Counted from the stretch's first letter, positions 45,435 to 54,467 are shown. The stretch is 64,000 nt of DNA from Paucibacter_B soli (GCF_037482845.1 NZ_JBBHJW010000003.1:335790-399789), one strand, 5' to 3'. The notes: generated by a model from the letters alone, not told the origin. Numbers and translations: made by a program.

Positions 45435-45440
45435 TGGTTA
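45428..45440. promoter_or_regulatory. TetR operator overlapping its own start codon
   Basis: TAACCA (45428-45433) and TGGTTA (45435-45440) form a perfect dyad around a single base. The TetR start codon (complement of 45432-45434) lies inside it and the divergent GNAT gene begins 41 bp away, so one bound dimer could block both. TetR-family operators of this size are common. Confidence 0.6.
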
Positions 45441-45480
45441 ATAATTTGTCACTGGATACATTTTTACCGCAGGCTCTACC

Positions 45481-46494
45481 ATGCCACAGATTGCCGCCGA
45501 AGCCACCGCCCATCGCCTGCTGCCGCTCGACCCCGCAGCGCCGATCGCACTCGAATTGATGCGGGCCTTGAACGCCGAGCTCGCCGCCATCAGCGGCGAC
45601 AGCGGGGCCGCCCGCTTCGATCCGGAGTCGGTGCGCCAGGAGCGCGCGCTCTTCATGGTGGCCCTGGGCGCGCAGGGCGAGGGCCTGGGCTGCGCGGCGC
45701 TGCGCCCGCTGGGCGAGAGCCATGCCGGGGTGGCCGAACTCAAGCGCATGTATGCACAAGCCGGCACGCGCGGCGTGGGCAGCGCCCTGCTGCGCCATCT
45801 GGAGCTGCAAGCCGTGGATCTGGGCTACCGCGAGCTGTGGCTGGAAACGCGGCCGGCCAATGCCCGCGCGTTGGCGTTCTACCGCCGCCACGGCTACCAG
45901 GAGATCGCCAAGTACGGCGACTATGCGCTGCGGCCCGACTCGATCTGCCTGGGCAAGACCTTGGCGCAGCCCCTGCGCTTGAGCGAGGTGAGCGGGTCGG
46001 ACGAGGCGCTGCATGCCCAGCTCTGCGAGCTGCTGATCGACAGCGTGCAGCACGACGCCTCGGTGGGTTTTCTCAAGCCCCTGGGCATGGCCGAGGCCGC
46101 GGGCTATTGGCAGGGGGTGGCGCGCAGCCTGGGCCCGGCCCAGCGTCTGCTGCTGTTGCATGAGGGCCAGCAACTGCTGGGTTCGGTGCAGCTGGCGCTG
46201 TGCCAGAAGCCCAATGGGCGGCATCGCGCCGAGCTGCAGAAACTGTTCGTGCACAGCCGCGCGCGCGGCCGCGGCCTGGCCACGCTGCTGCTGCAGCGCG
46301 TGGACGAGATCGCGCGCGCCGCCGGCTGCAGCCTGCTGGTGCTGGACACCGAGAGCGGCTCCAAGGCCGAGCAGGTCTATCGCCACCTGGGCTGGCAGCA
46401 TGCCGGCAACATCCCCGACTACGCCACCACCCCGGAGGGCAAGCTGCACCCGACGGCGCTCTATTTCAAGCAGCTCAGGGCAACATCGCCTTGA
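45481..46494 (+). CDS. Tandem GNAT acetyltransferase
   Basis: 337 residues made of two GNAT domains. The first has the acetyl-CoA loop QAGTRGVGSALLRHLE and ends with FYRRHGYQEIAKYGDY; the second has HSRARGRGLATLLLQRVDEI and VYRHLGWQHAGNIPDYA. Both pyrophosphate loops look complete, so both halves may be active. Substrate unknown; similar fused enzymes modify antibiotics or small amines. It is divergent from a TetR gene with a shared operator. Its last 20 bases overlap the convergent serine hydrolase gene. Confidence 0.88.
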   Translation: MPQIAAEATAHRLLPLDPAAPIALELMRALNAELAAISGDSGAARFDPESVRQERALFMVALGAQGEGLGCAALRPLGESHAGVAELKRMYAQAGTRGVGSALLRHLELQAVDLGYRELWLETRPANARALAFYRRHGYQEIAKYGDYALRPDSICLGKTLAQPLRLSEVSGSDEALHAQLCELLIDSVQHDASVGFLKPLGMAEAAGYWQGVARSLGPAQRLLLLHEGQQLLGSVQLALCQKPNGRHRAELQKLFVHSRARGRGLATLLLQRVDEIARAAGCSLLVLDTESGSKAEQVYRHLGWQHAGNIPDYATTPEGKLHPTALYFKQLRATSP

Positions 46495-47635
46495 GTGCCC
46501 GCAGCGCCACCTCGCGCACCGCCTTGTCGGCGCGCGCGTCTTCGGCGGCATTGCTGACCACCAGCACCGCATCTTCGCTGTCGGGCTTCATGGCGATGAG
46601 CGCAAACCAGGCCTCGTTGCTGCCGGTATGCGCCAGGTGGCGCGCACTCACGCCCGCCATGCTGGCCTGCAGCCGCCAACCCAGCGCGAACTTGCCGCTT
46701 GCGCGCGCCGCCTGATGCAGGAAGCGATAGCTCTCGGGCTTCAGCAGCTTGCCGCGGCCCTGCTCCCCGGCCATCTGGTCGATGGCAAAGCGGGCCCAAT
46801 CCGCCAAGGACATATGGATGCCACCGGCCGGCGCCAGCACGGCCGGGTTGTCGGCCTCCGGCCCGTCCACGGGGACGCCGGCCTTGTGCCCCAGCGGCTG
46901 GCCGCGGTGCGTGGCACCAAAGCCCGCACTGGTCAGGCCCAGCGGTTCGAACAGCTCGCGCCGCATCAAGGTTTCATAAGGCAGGCCGGTGGCGCGCTCG
47001 GCCACCAGGCCGGCAACCAACACCCCGCTGTTGGAATAGCCATCGGCGCTACGCGCGGCAAAGGCAGGGCTCTGGGCCAGGGCCAGGCGGGCAAATGCCA
47101 GGCGTTGCTCATGCAGCGCGCGTTTGTCCCGCTGAAAAACGGGCGCCCAGGACTCATCGATGTCCGGCTGCAGGCCGGCCTGGTGCGCCAGCAGATCGCG
47201 CAGCGTGACATCGCGGTAGCCGGCCTGCATCTCGGCGGCCAGTTCGGGCAGCAATTGATGCAAGGGCGCGTCCCAGGCCAGCTGGCCGCGTTCCACCAGG
47301 CGGGCCACCAGCACGGCCGTCATGGCCTTGCCATTCGAGCCGAGATGCCAGACATCATCGGCCTGCACTTGGTCGGCACCGTCGCTGGCACGCAGGCCGC
47401 GCACCGCTTGCTCGGTCACCTGGCCCTTGCGTATCAACAGCGCGCCCATCGCCGGCAGCTTGTATTCGGCCAGCGCGGCTTGCAGCAAGGCATCCAGGCC
47501 CATGGCCTGCGCAGGGGCGGCAGGCCGAGTGGCTTCAGCGGCCGGCTCGCCAGCCATGGCCGGGCTGCCTGCGAGGATCGCGCTACAGAGGGCGGCAGCG
47601 GCTGCCAGGGTCTTGATGGAGGGTCTGTTCGACAT
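46475..47635 (-). CDS. Exported beta-lactamase-fold serine hydrolase
   Basis: 386 residues from MSNRPSIKTLAAAAALCSAI, a signal peptide ending near AMA-GE. The class C beta-lactamase/esterase motifs are visible: SxxK as HLGSNGKAMTAV, YxN as DGYSNSGVLVAG, and HTG as LAHTGSNEAWF replacing KTG. This set fits the D-aminopeptidase/esterase group more than true beta-lactamases. Substrate is unknown. The in-frame codons upstream of 47635 lack a signal and were not used. Confidence 0.88.
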   Translation of the reverse strand: MSNRPSIKTLAAAAALCSAILAGSPAMAGEPAAEATRPAAPAQAMGLDALLQAALAEYKLPAMGALLIRKGQVTEQAVRGLRASDGADQVQADDVWHLGSNGKAMTAVLVARLVERGQLAWDAPLHQLLPELAAEMQAGYRDVTLRDLLAHQAGLQPDIDESWAPVFQRDKRALHEQRLAFARLALAQSPAFAARSADGYSNSGVLVAGLVAERATGLPYETLMRRELFEPLGLTSAGFGATHRGQPLGHKAGVPVDGPEADNPAVLAPAGGIHMSLADWARFAIDQMAGEQGRGKLLKPESYRFLHQAARASGKFALGWRLQASMAGVSARHLAHTGSNEAWFALIAMKPDSEDAVLVVSNAAEDARADKAVREVALRALKAMLP

Positions 47636-47766
47636 GGTGAATGAAGTTCTTTGGGTTCGTGAAGAAGGCCGCGCAGTGTCGCCAGGCAAAGGCAGCCGCG
47701 CTGTGACCGAGCGACGCGGCGCCCAGGCGCCGGCATGAACTGCCGTGGCGAGCGATGCACGGCGGC

Positions 47767-47931
47767 TCAGCAAGCGTCGGGCTCGGGAACAAAGTTCTTG
47801 AGCCAGTAGCCGCCGGCCAGCAACTGCTTGCGCACCTGGGCATGCGCCCTGTGCAGGCGGCTCTTCACTGCCTCCAGGCTGAGCCCAAGCCGGACCGCCA
47901 GCTCGGCATCCTCGTTGCTAGGGTCGGGCCG
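47767..47931 (-). pseudogene. C-terminal remnant of a sigma-70 family factor
   Basis: A 54-codon open stretch ending in TGA encodes a sigma region 4-like helix-turn-helix: SNEDAELAVRLGLSLEAVKS followed by RLHRAHAQVRKQL and a tail WLKNFVPEPDAC. In-frame stops (TAG at 47932-47934 and another farther upstream) and the lack of regions 2 and 3 show that the N-terminal two thirds are gone. The remnant sits between the serine hydrolase gene and the AidB-like gene, suggesting a past deletion or rearrangement at this junction. Confidence 0.7.
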
Positions 47932-48066
47932 CTAGAGTCGCCACAGCGCCAAAGGGATTCAGCCTTCCAGGAAAGGAAATCCTCCGCACCCGGCCTGCCC
48001 CCGATGGCACAGGACGAGCGACTGCGCTCTACTTCCAGCATCCACGCAGCAGGAAGGAGACCGGGC

Positions 48067-49725
48067 ATGTGGCAAACGCACAGCATCAGCAACCAGGTCG
48101 ATGACTACGCCGACTACAACCTGTTGGCCACCGATCCCATCTTGCGACAGGCGCTGGCGCGTGCCGGCGCCGACTGGGCCGAGCCGGCCCTGCTCGATTT
48201 CGGCGCGCAGCTGGGCCAGCGCGAGAGCTATGCCCAGGCCGAGCTGGCGAACCGCCATGGCCCCGAGCTGAGGAGCCACGACGCACGCGGCCGCCGCATT
48301 GACCAGGTGGAATTTCACCCGGCCTGGCATGAGTTCCTGGCGCTGTACCGCGGCCAGGGCCTGGTGAGCCTGGCCTTCGAGACCGAACGGCCCGGGCGCT
48401 GGAGCGCCTTTGCCGCCGGTTTCTATCTGCATGGCCAGATCGAGGCCGGCAGCCTCTGCCCCGCCACCATGACGCAGGCCTGCATCCCAGTGCTGCAGAA
48501 GGAGGCGGCGCTGTTCGAGCGCCTGCGCGGCCAGCTCTACAGCCGCGACTACGACCCGCGCGACCTGCCGCTGGAGCGCAAGACCAGCCTTTGGGTGGGC
48601 ATGGGCATGACCGAGAAGCAGGGCGGCTCGGACCTGCGCAGCAACAGCACCGAGGCCACCGCCCTGGGCGCGGGCGGCCGCGGCGCCGAATACCTGCTGC
48701 GCGGCCACAAATGGTTCTTCTCGGCACCGATGTGCGACGCGCACCTTGTGCTGGCGTGCACCGAGGCCGGGCCGAGCTGCTTCTGGCTGCCGCGCTGGCG
48801 GCCCGATGGCACGAAGAACCCCATCCACATCCAGCGCCTCAAGTCCAAACTGGGCAATCGCAGCAACAGCAGCAGCGAGGTCGAGTTTGCCGATGCCTGG
48901 GGCCTGATGGTGGGCGAGGACGGGCGCGGCATTCCCACCATCATCGAGATGGCCGGCTACACGCGGCTGAACTGCGTGATCGGCAGCGCTGCTATTCAAA
49001 GGCAGGCGCTGGTGCAGGCCCTGCACTATGCGCGCGAACGCATGGCCTTCGGCAAGCGCCTGGCCGAGCAGCCGCTGATGCGCAGCGTGCTGGCCGATCT
49101 GGCGCTGGAAAGCGAGGCCGCGGCGCTCTTGATGATGCGGCTGGCCCAGGCCTTCGAGCGCGGCGCGGACGATGTGGCCGAGCGCGCCTGGCAACGCATC
49201 ATGACGCCGGCCGCCAAGTTCTGGGTCTGCAAGCGCGCCGTCGAGCTCTGCGGCGAAGCCATGGAGGTGTTGGGCGGCAACGGCTATGTCGAGGAAGGCG
49301 TGCTGGCGCGCCTGTACCGCGAGGCGCCGGTGAATTCGATCTGGGAAGGCTCGGGCAATGTGATGTGCCTGGACGTGCTGCGCGGCATCGCACGCGAGCC
49401 GCAGGCCACCCATGCCCTGCTGGACGAGTTGCAGCAGCTCGCCGGCGACAGCGCGCCGCTGCGCAGCGAACTCGCCGCCCTGCGCGACCTGCTCACGCGC
49501 ACCCCGCCCGCCGACTTCGAGGCCCTGGGGCGCCAGTTCGCGCAGCGCCTGGTGCTGCTGGCCCAGGCCTGCCTGATGAGCCAGCATGCGCCCAGCGAGG
49601 TGGCCGAGGCCTTCATCGCCAGCCGCCTGCTGGACGCGCAGAGCGGGCGCGTATACGGTGCGCTGGATACGCGCGGCATCGCCGTCGATGCGCTGCTGGC
49701 GCGCGCGCTGCCGATCCCGTCATAG
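48067..49725 (+). CDS. AidB-type acyl-CoA dehydrogenase
   Basis: 552 residues, longer than ordinary acyl-CoA dehydrogenases (about 380) and matching AidB. A strong AGGAAGGAGA precedes MWQTHSISNQV. It has SLWVGMGMTEKQGGSDLRSN, the FAD-site GHKWFFSAPMCDAHLV, the helix AERAWQRIMTPAAKFWVCKR and the family signature YREAPVNSIWEGSGNVMCLD with the presumed catalytic Glu. AidB of E. coli is induced by alkylation stress and binds DNA, with weak isovaleryl-CoA dehydrogenase activity. Whether this protein acts on acyl-CoA or in stress is unknown. Confidence 0.92.
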   Translation: MWQTHSISNQVDDYADYNLLATDPILRQALARAGADWAEPALLDFGAQLGQRESYAQAELANRHGPELRSHDARGRRIDQVEFHPAWHEFLALYRGQGLVSLAFETERPGRWSAFAAGFYLHGQIEAGSLCPATMTQACIPVLQKEAALFERLRGQLYSRDYDPRDLPLERKTSLWVGMGMTEKQGGSDLRSNSTEATALGAGGRGAEYLLRGHKWFFSAPMCDAHLVLACTEAGPSCFWLPRWRPDGTKNPIHIQRLKSKLGNRSNSSSEVEFADAWGLMVGEDGRGIPTIIEMAGYTRLNCVIGSAAIQRQALVQALHYARERMAFGKRLAEQPLMRSVLADLALESEAAALLMMRLAQAFERGADDVAERAWQRIMTPAAKFWVCKRAVELCGEAMEVLGGNGYVEEGVLARLYREAPVNSIWEGSGNVMCLDVLRGIAREPQATHALLDELQQLAGDSAPLRSELAALRDLLTRTPPADFEALGRQFAQRLVLLAQACLMSQHAPSEVAEAFIASRLLDAQSGRVYGALDTRGIAVDALLARALPIPS

Positions 49726-50514
49726 CGCGGCGAGCGCCTCGCGCAGGGTCTGCTGGTATTGCTCGAAGCGCTGCATGTCGTTGTGCGCCGCACCGGGCAC
49801 CAGCACAAGCCTGGCCTGCCCTTGCTGCCGCAACAAGGCCTCGCTGTGCTGGGGTGCGATGAGGCTGTCCTGCTCGCCATGCACCAGCAGCAGCGGGGTG
49901 CGCAGCCGGGCCACGTCGGCGCCGGTGTCCAGCGGGTAGCGCAGCAGGCCCCGTGGCACCCAGGGGAAGTGCTCGCGCATCAGCGCCGACATGCTGGCAT
50001 AGGGCGATACCAACACGGTCAGCTCCGGCCCGACCTCGGCGGCCAGCCCCGCCGCCAGGCCCGTGCCCAGCGAGCGCCCATAGATCACATGCTTGAGCCC
50101 GCGGTAATGCGGCGCCACGGCGTCCCAGGCGGCGCGCACATCGGCGCGCAGCTGCGCCTCGCTTTCGATGCGGCCGCTGCTCTTGCCAAAACCGCGGTAG
50201 TCCAGCATGAAGAGGTCATAGCCGGCGCGACGGTAGAAGTCGGCGTTGACGAACCAGGTCTGCAGATTGCCGGCGTTGCCATGCAGAAAGAACACCAGGC
50301 CCTTGGGCCGGGGCAGGCGCAGATGCAGGGCCGATAGCGTGGCGCCGGGCACATTCAGCCTTAGGTCCTGCACGTCCCCGCCGAGCTCGAAGCGATGACC
50401 GGCGGCCAGCGGCACGGGCTGGAACAGCAACTGTTCCTGGCGCCAGTACAGCCAGGCCAGGACGGCGCCATAGGCCAGCAGCATCAGGCCCGCCCCCAGA
50501 ATGGTCTTGCGCAT
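49720..50514 (-). CDS. Membrane-anchored alpha/beta hydrolase
   Basis: 264 residues. One N-terminal helix (ILGAGLMLLAYGAVLAWLYW) anchors it, with the catalytic domain probably outside the inner membrane. It resembles the BEM46/YfhR group: LVFFLHGNAGNLQTWFVNAD, the nucleophile Ser in VIYGRSLGTGLAAG, Asp in HGEQDSLIAPQH and His in PGAAHNDMQ. Substrate unknown. It converges with the AidB-like gene with a 6-base overlap. Confidence 0.88.
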   Translation of the reverse strand: MRKTILGAGLMLLAYGAVLAWLYWRQEQLLFQPVPLAAGHRFELGGDVQDLRLNVPGATLSALHLRLPRPKGLVFFLHGNAGNLQTWFVNADFYRRAGYDLFMLDYRGFGKSSGRIESEAQLRADVRAAWDAVAPHYRGLKHVIYGRSLGTGLAAGLAAEVGPELTVLVSPYASMSALMREHFPWVPRGLLRYPLDTGADVARLRTPLLLVHGEQDSLIAPQHSEALLRQQGQARLVLVPGAAHNDMQRFEQYQQTLREALAAL

Positions 50515-50589
50515 GCAGCAGATCCTCCACGCTTGCCGGCAGTCTACGCAGGCAGCGGGCCGCCGGATGCAAGCCATGGTCTACACTGC

Positions 50590-50800
50590 GACCCGGATTC
50601 AGGAGAGTGCGGCCCGCCCTGCGAGCCGCCGCCGAAGGCGCAAGCTCCCATACTCGCTCAGGCCCCGTACTGGATCTTTGCAATCAAGCCGAATGCTGGA
50701 GAGCGCCTCATGTGCAATGCATGGGGCCGCCGAAGGAGCAAGGCGCGGGCCGCCACAGCCCAGCGCTGAATCTCTCAGGCACCAAGGACAGCGGGAGCGG
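50590..50800 (+). ncRNA. Tandem glycine riboswitch
   Basis: Two glycine aptamers lie head to tail. The first has GGAGAGTG near 50602, CGCCGAAGGCGCAA and a weakly matching CTCGCTCAGGC close to 50660. The second has TGGAGAGCG near 50698, CCGCCGAAGGAGCAAGG, and a perfect AATCTCTCAGGCACCAAGGA ending near 50788. These are the hallmark conserved segments of the gcvT-type glycine riboswitch. The second aptamer is the better match to consensus. The next gene is dadA, 90 bp on, so glycine appears to control an amino-acid oxidase. Exact edges are approximate. Confidence 0.92.
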
Positions 50801-50826
50801 CGCGCCCAGGCGCACGCATCCCTTTT
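50793..50826 (+). terminator. Candidate riboswitch-controlled terminator
   Basis: GGGAGCG (50793-50799) can pair with CGCATCCC (50815-50822) with one bulge, followed by TTTT at 50823-50826. The 5' arm overlaps the end of the second aptamer, so glycine binding could free transcription into dadA (an ON switch). Stability was judged by eye only. Confidence 0.5.
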
Positions 50827-50892
50827 GGCCACCACGCCGCCAAGGAAACGTAGCGCCTGCGCGTTCGTCAACCCGAACGGAGTATTCGCAGC

Positions 50893-52197
50893 ATGCATGT
50901 CATCGTTTTAGGCGCCGGCGTCACCGGGATCACCACCGCCTGGTATCTGCGCGCGGCCGGCCATGAGGTCACCGTTATCGAACGCCAGCACGCCGCCGGC
51001 CTGGAAACCAGTTATGCCAATGGCGGCCAGGTCTCGGTCTCGCATGCCGAGCCCTGGGCCAATCCGGGCGCGCCGCTGAAGGTGCTGAAATGGCTGATGA
51101 AGGAGGACGCGCCGCTGCTGTTTCGCCTGCGCGCCGACGCCGCCCAATGGCGCTGGGGCCTGCAGTTCCTGCGCGAATGCACGCCCGGCCGCACGGCACA
51201 CAACATCCGCAACATCGTCAGCCTGGGCCTGTACAGCCGCGCCAAGCTGCAGGCCCTGCGCCAGGAACTGGGCCTGCAATACGAGCAGCGCAGCCAGGGC
51301 ATCCTGCACTTCTACACCAGCGAGGCCGAGTTCGAGGCGGCACAGGAGCCCGCGCGCATCATGCGCGAACAGGGTTGTGAGCTCGACATGAAGACGCCCG
51401 ACGAATGCGTGGCCATCGAGCCGGCGCTGGCGCAATGCCGCGGCAAGCTTGTCGGCGGCAGCATGACGCCCAGCGACGAATCGGGCGATGCCCATGCCTT
51501 CACCCAGGCGCTGGCGGCGCGCTGCGCCGCGGCCGGCGTGCGCTTCGAATACGAGACCCGCATCCTTGGCATGGAACAGGGCCCAAAGGGCATGGGAGGC
51601 GTGGAGCGCGTCATCGTCGCCAATGCCGCGGGCGTGGTGAGCCGGCGCAGCGCCGACCGCTTTGTGCTCTGCATGGGCGCCTTCAGCCGCCAGCTGGCGC
51701 GCGAGCTGGGCGTCTCGCTCAACATCTATCCCGCCAAGGGCTACTCGGTCACCCTGCCGGTGATCGCGCCGGCACACAGCTACCAGGTCTCGCTCACCGA
51801 CGACGAGTACAAGCTGGTGTTCTCGCGCCTGGGCGATCGCCTGCGCATCGCCGGCACGGCCGAGCTGAACGGCTACAGCACCGAGCTCAATCTGGCGCGC
51901 TGCGAGGCCATCGTGCGGCGCACGCGCGAGCTCTTCCCGCAGATGAGCGATGGCCAGGGTGCCCAGTTCTGGACCGGCCTGCGCCCGGCCACGCCCTCCA
52001 ACCTGCCCTATCTCGGCGCGAGCAAGGTGGCCGGCCTTTATCTCAACACGGGCCATGGCACGCTGGGCTGGACCCATGCCTGCGGCTCCGGCGCGGCCAT
52101 TGCCGACATCGTCAGCGGCCGGCGGCCGGCGCTGGATTTTTCCTTCACCGCCGCCACCGCCATCACGCCGCGGCGCCGGCAAGCGGTGGCTGCCTGA
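50893..52197 (+). CDS. dadA: D-amino-acid dehydrogenase (DadA-like)
   Basis: 434 residues, a membrane-associated FAD enzyme that oxidises D-amino acids (classically D-alanine) to oxo acids and passes electrons to the respiratory chain. The FAD motif MHVIVLGAGVTGITTAWYLR opens the protein, followed by ETSYANGGQVSVSHAEPWAN, and near the end FWTGLRPATPSNLPYLGASK then LYLNTGHGTLGWTHACGSG, all typical of DadA. A glycine riboswitch precedes it, so glycine, or a D-amino acid linked to glycine, may be a physiological substrate. No alanine racemase (dadX) gene is adjacent. Confidence 0.93.
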   Translation: MHVIVLGAGVTGITTAWYLRAAGHEVTVIERQHAAGLETSYANGGQVSVSHAEPWANPGAPLKVLKWLMKEDAPLLFRLRADAAQWRWGLQFLRECTPGRTAHNIRNIVSLGLYSRAKLQALRQELGLQYEQRSQGILHFYTSEAEFEAAQEPARIMREQGCELDMKTPDECVAIEPALAQCRGKLVGGSMTPSDESGDAHAFTQALAARCAAAGVRFEYETRILGMEQGPKGMGGVERVIVANAAGVVSRRSADRFVLCMGAFSRQLARELGVSLNIYPAKGYSVTLPVIAPAHSYQVSLTDDEYKLVFSRLGDRLRIAGTAELNGYSTELNLARCEAIVRRTRELFPQMSDGQGAQFWTGLRPATPSNLPYLGASKVAGLYLNTGHGTLGWTHACGSGAAIADIVSGRRPALDFSFTAATAITPRRRQAVAA

Positions 52198-52280
52198 CAA
52201 CAATGTGGCGGCTTTGATCAGCCCTCTTGCCGCCGGGCACCGCATCCTCTACGCTGGGGCCATCCCAGAAGGAGGATGCC

Positions 52281-54410
52281 ATGTCCCCGAGCCCAGCCAT
52301 GCACAAGGACGGAGGCGCGCTGGCCTCCGACAGCCCCAACGGTAGTCGAGTGGGCGCCGGGGGGCCACCGGCCCAGGCCGAGATCGCCAAGATCCGGACC
52401 CTGGCCCTGGTAGGTCCCGCCGGCGCGGGCAAGACCAGCCTGATCGAGGCGCTCTTGCATCACTGCGGCGTCATCACGGCGCCGGGCTCGGTGGAAAAGG
52501 GCAACACGGTGAGCGACCACGATGCGCTTGAAAAGCGCATGCAGCATTCGCTCTATGCCTCGCTGGTGCATATGCCCTACCAGGGCCTGCGCATCCACGC
52601 CATCGACACCCCCGGTGCCCCCGACTTCGTGGGCCTGGCGCTGCCGGCGCTGGAGGCGGTGGAGAGCGCGGTGCTGGTGATCAATGCGCAGAACGGCATC
52701 GAGCTGATGGCCTCGCGCATGATGGAAGCGGCGGCGCAGCGCGGCCTCACGCGCATGATCGTGGTGAACAAGATCGACGCCCCCGGCGTCAATCTGCCGG
52801 CACTGCTGGAACAGCTGCAGGCCGCCTTCGGGCGCGAATGCCTGCCACTCAATCTGCCGGCCGGCGGCGGCACCCGCATCGTCGACTGCTTCTTCAACCG
52901 CGAAGGCGAATCGGACTTTGGATCGGTGGAAGCCGCGCACCGCGCCCTGGTGGAGCAAGTGGTGGAGGTGGACGGCGCCTTTGTCGATCGCTATCTGAAC
53001 GAGGGCGACGTGGACGCCAGCGAGCTGCACGCGCCGCTGGAGCAGGCGCTGCGCGAGGGCCATCTGATCCCGGTGTGCTTCACCGCGGCGAAGTCCGACC
53101 TCGGCATCAGCGAACTGCTGGATGTGGTGGCCAAGCTCATGCCCAACCCCTTCGAGGCCAATCCGCCCAAGTTTCTGGAGGGCGAGGGCGCCGACGCCAA
53201 GCCGCTGCGGGCCGAGCCCGATGCCGGCAAGCATGTGATCGCCCATGTCTTCAAGATCAATGCCGACCCCTATCTGGGCAAAATGGGCGTGCTGCGCGTG
53301 CACCAGGGCACGCTGACACGCAACAGCCAGCTCTTCGTGGGCCATGCGCGCAAGCCCTTCCGCGTCTCGCACCTCTTTATGCTGCAGGGCAAGGAGCATG
53401 TGGAGGTGGACCAGGCGATCCCGGGCGATCTGGTGGCGATCGCCAAGGTCGAGGAACTGCACTTCGACGCGGTGCTGCACGACGCGCAGGAAGACGAGCA
53501 CATCCACCTCGCGCCGCTGGACTTCCCCACCCCCGTGCACGGCCTGGCCATCAGCCCCTCGCGCCATGGCGACGAGCAGCGCCTGTGGGAAATCCTCAGC
53601 CGCCTGGTGGATGAAGACCCCTGCCTGAAGGTCGAGCATGTGGGCCTCACCAACGAGACCCTGGTCTATGGTCTGGGCGAGCTGCATCTGCGCATGCTCT
53701 TGGACCGGCTGCGCGACAACTACAAGTTCGAGGTCAAGACGCAGCCGCCGCGCATCGCCTACCGCGAGACCGTCTCGGCCCCGGCCGAGGGCCATTTCCG
53801 CCACAAGAAGCAGAGCGGCGGCGCCGGCCAGTTCGGCGAGGTCTATCTGCGCATCGAGCCGCTGGAGCGCGGCGCCGGTTTCGAGTTCCGCGACGAGGTC
53901 AAGGGCGGCACCATCCCCGGCCAGTTCATGCCGGCGGTGGAAAAGGGCGTGCGCCAAGCCCTGGCCAGCGGCGTGGTGGCCGGCTATCCGCTGGTGGATC
54001 TGCGCGTGGTGGTGTTCGATGGCAAGCACCACAGCGTGGACTCCAAGGAGGTGGCCTTCGTGACCGCCGGCCGCAAGGCCCTGATCGCCGCGGTGCAGGA
54101 GGCCCGCCCGCTGGTGCTGGAGCCCATCGTGCATGTGGAGATCGTCACGCCGGAAAGCTCGATGGGCGACATCACCGGCGATCTGGCGGCGCGCCGCGGC
54201 CAGGTTAACGGCACGCGCAGCGCCGTGCCGGGCATGATCACGGTGCAGGGCCTGGCACCGCTGGCCGAGCTCTCCAGCTACCAGAGCCGGCTCAATGCCA
54301 TGACCAGCGGCCAGGGACGCTACAGCCTGGCGCTCTCGCATTACGAGGCGGTGCCGCCCAATACCCAGGCGCAACTGATGGCGGCGTTCAAGGTCAGCGA
54401 CGAGGAATAG
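52281..54410 (+). CDS. Elongation factor G paralogue (EF-G-like GTPase)
   Basis: 709 residues with AGGAGG before MSPSPAMHKD. GTPase motifs: P-loop G45-T52 (GPAGAGKT), G3 DTPGAPDF at 109-116, and G4 NKID. Translocase domains II to V follow, including KKQSGGAGQFGEVYLRIEPL of domain IV and TPESSMGDITGDLAARRGQV of domain V. In true EF-G the G3 motif is DTPGHVDF with a catalytic His; here that position is Ala113, so GTP hydrolysis may be slowed or controlled differently. It is likely a secondary factor, not the housekeeping fusA, as no ribosomal protein genes adjoin it. Confidence 0.88.
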   Translation: MSPSPAMHKDGGALASDSPNGSRVGAGGPPAQAEIAKIRTLALVGPAGAGKTSLIEALLHHCGVITAPGSVEKGNTVSDHDALEKRMQHSLYASLVHMPYQGLRIHAIDTPGAPDFVGLALPALEAVESAVLVINAQNGIELMASRMMEAAAQRGLTRMIVVNKIDAPGVNLPALLEQLQAAFGRECLPLNLPAGGGTRIVDCFFNREGESDFGSVEAAHRALVEQVVEVDGAFVDRYLNEGDVDASELHAPLEQALREGHLIPVCFTAAKSDLGISELLDVVAKLMPNPFEANPPKFLEGEGADAKPLRAEPDAGKHVIAHVFKINADPYLGKMGVLRVHQGTLTRNSQLFVGHARKPFRVSHLFMLQGKEHVEVDQAIPGDLVAIAKVEELHFDAVLHDAQEDEHIHLAPLDFPTPVHGLAISPSRHGDEQRLWEILSRLVDEDPCLKVEHVGLTNETLVYGLGELHLRMLLDRLRDNYKFEVKTQPPRIAYRETVSAPAEGHFRHKKQSGGAGQFGEVYLRIEPLERGAGFEFRDEVKGGTIPGQFMPAVEKGVRQALASGVVAGYPLVDLRVVVFDGKHHSVDSKEVAFVTAGRKALIAAVQEARPLVLEPIVHVEIVTPESSMGDITGDLAARRGQVNGTRSAVPGMITVQGLAPLAELSSYQSRLNAMTSGQGRYSLALSHYEAVPPNTQAQLMAAFKVSDEE

Positions 54411-54423
54411 TCGCCACTATCTT

Positions 54424-54459
54424 GCTCACCCCGGATAAAGGGGTGAAGCCGGCTTTATC
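54424..54459. promoter_or_regulatory. Stem-loop and GATAAAG dyad before the HTH-like gene
   Basis: CACCCC (54427-54432) and GGGGTG (54440-54445) form a stem closing on GGATAAA. Overlapping it, GATAAAG (54434-54440) and CTTTATC (54453-54459) form a perfect 7-12-7 dyad that ends 8 bases before the start codon of the next gene. The TTTATCA half-site recurs downstream of that gene, so self-binding by its product is plausible. Confidence 0.55.
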
Positions 54460-54467
54460 ATACGCAG

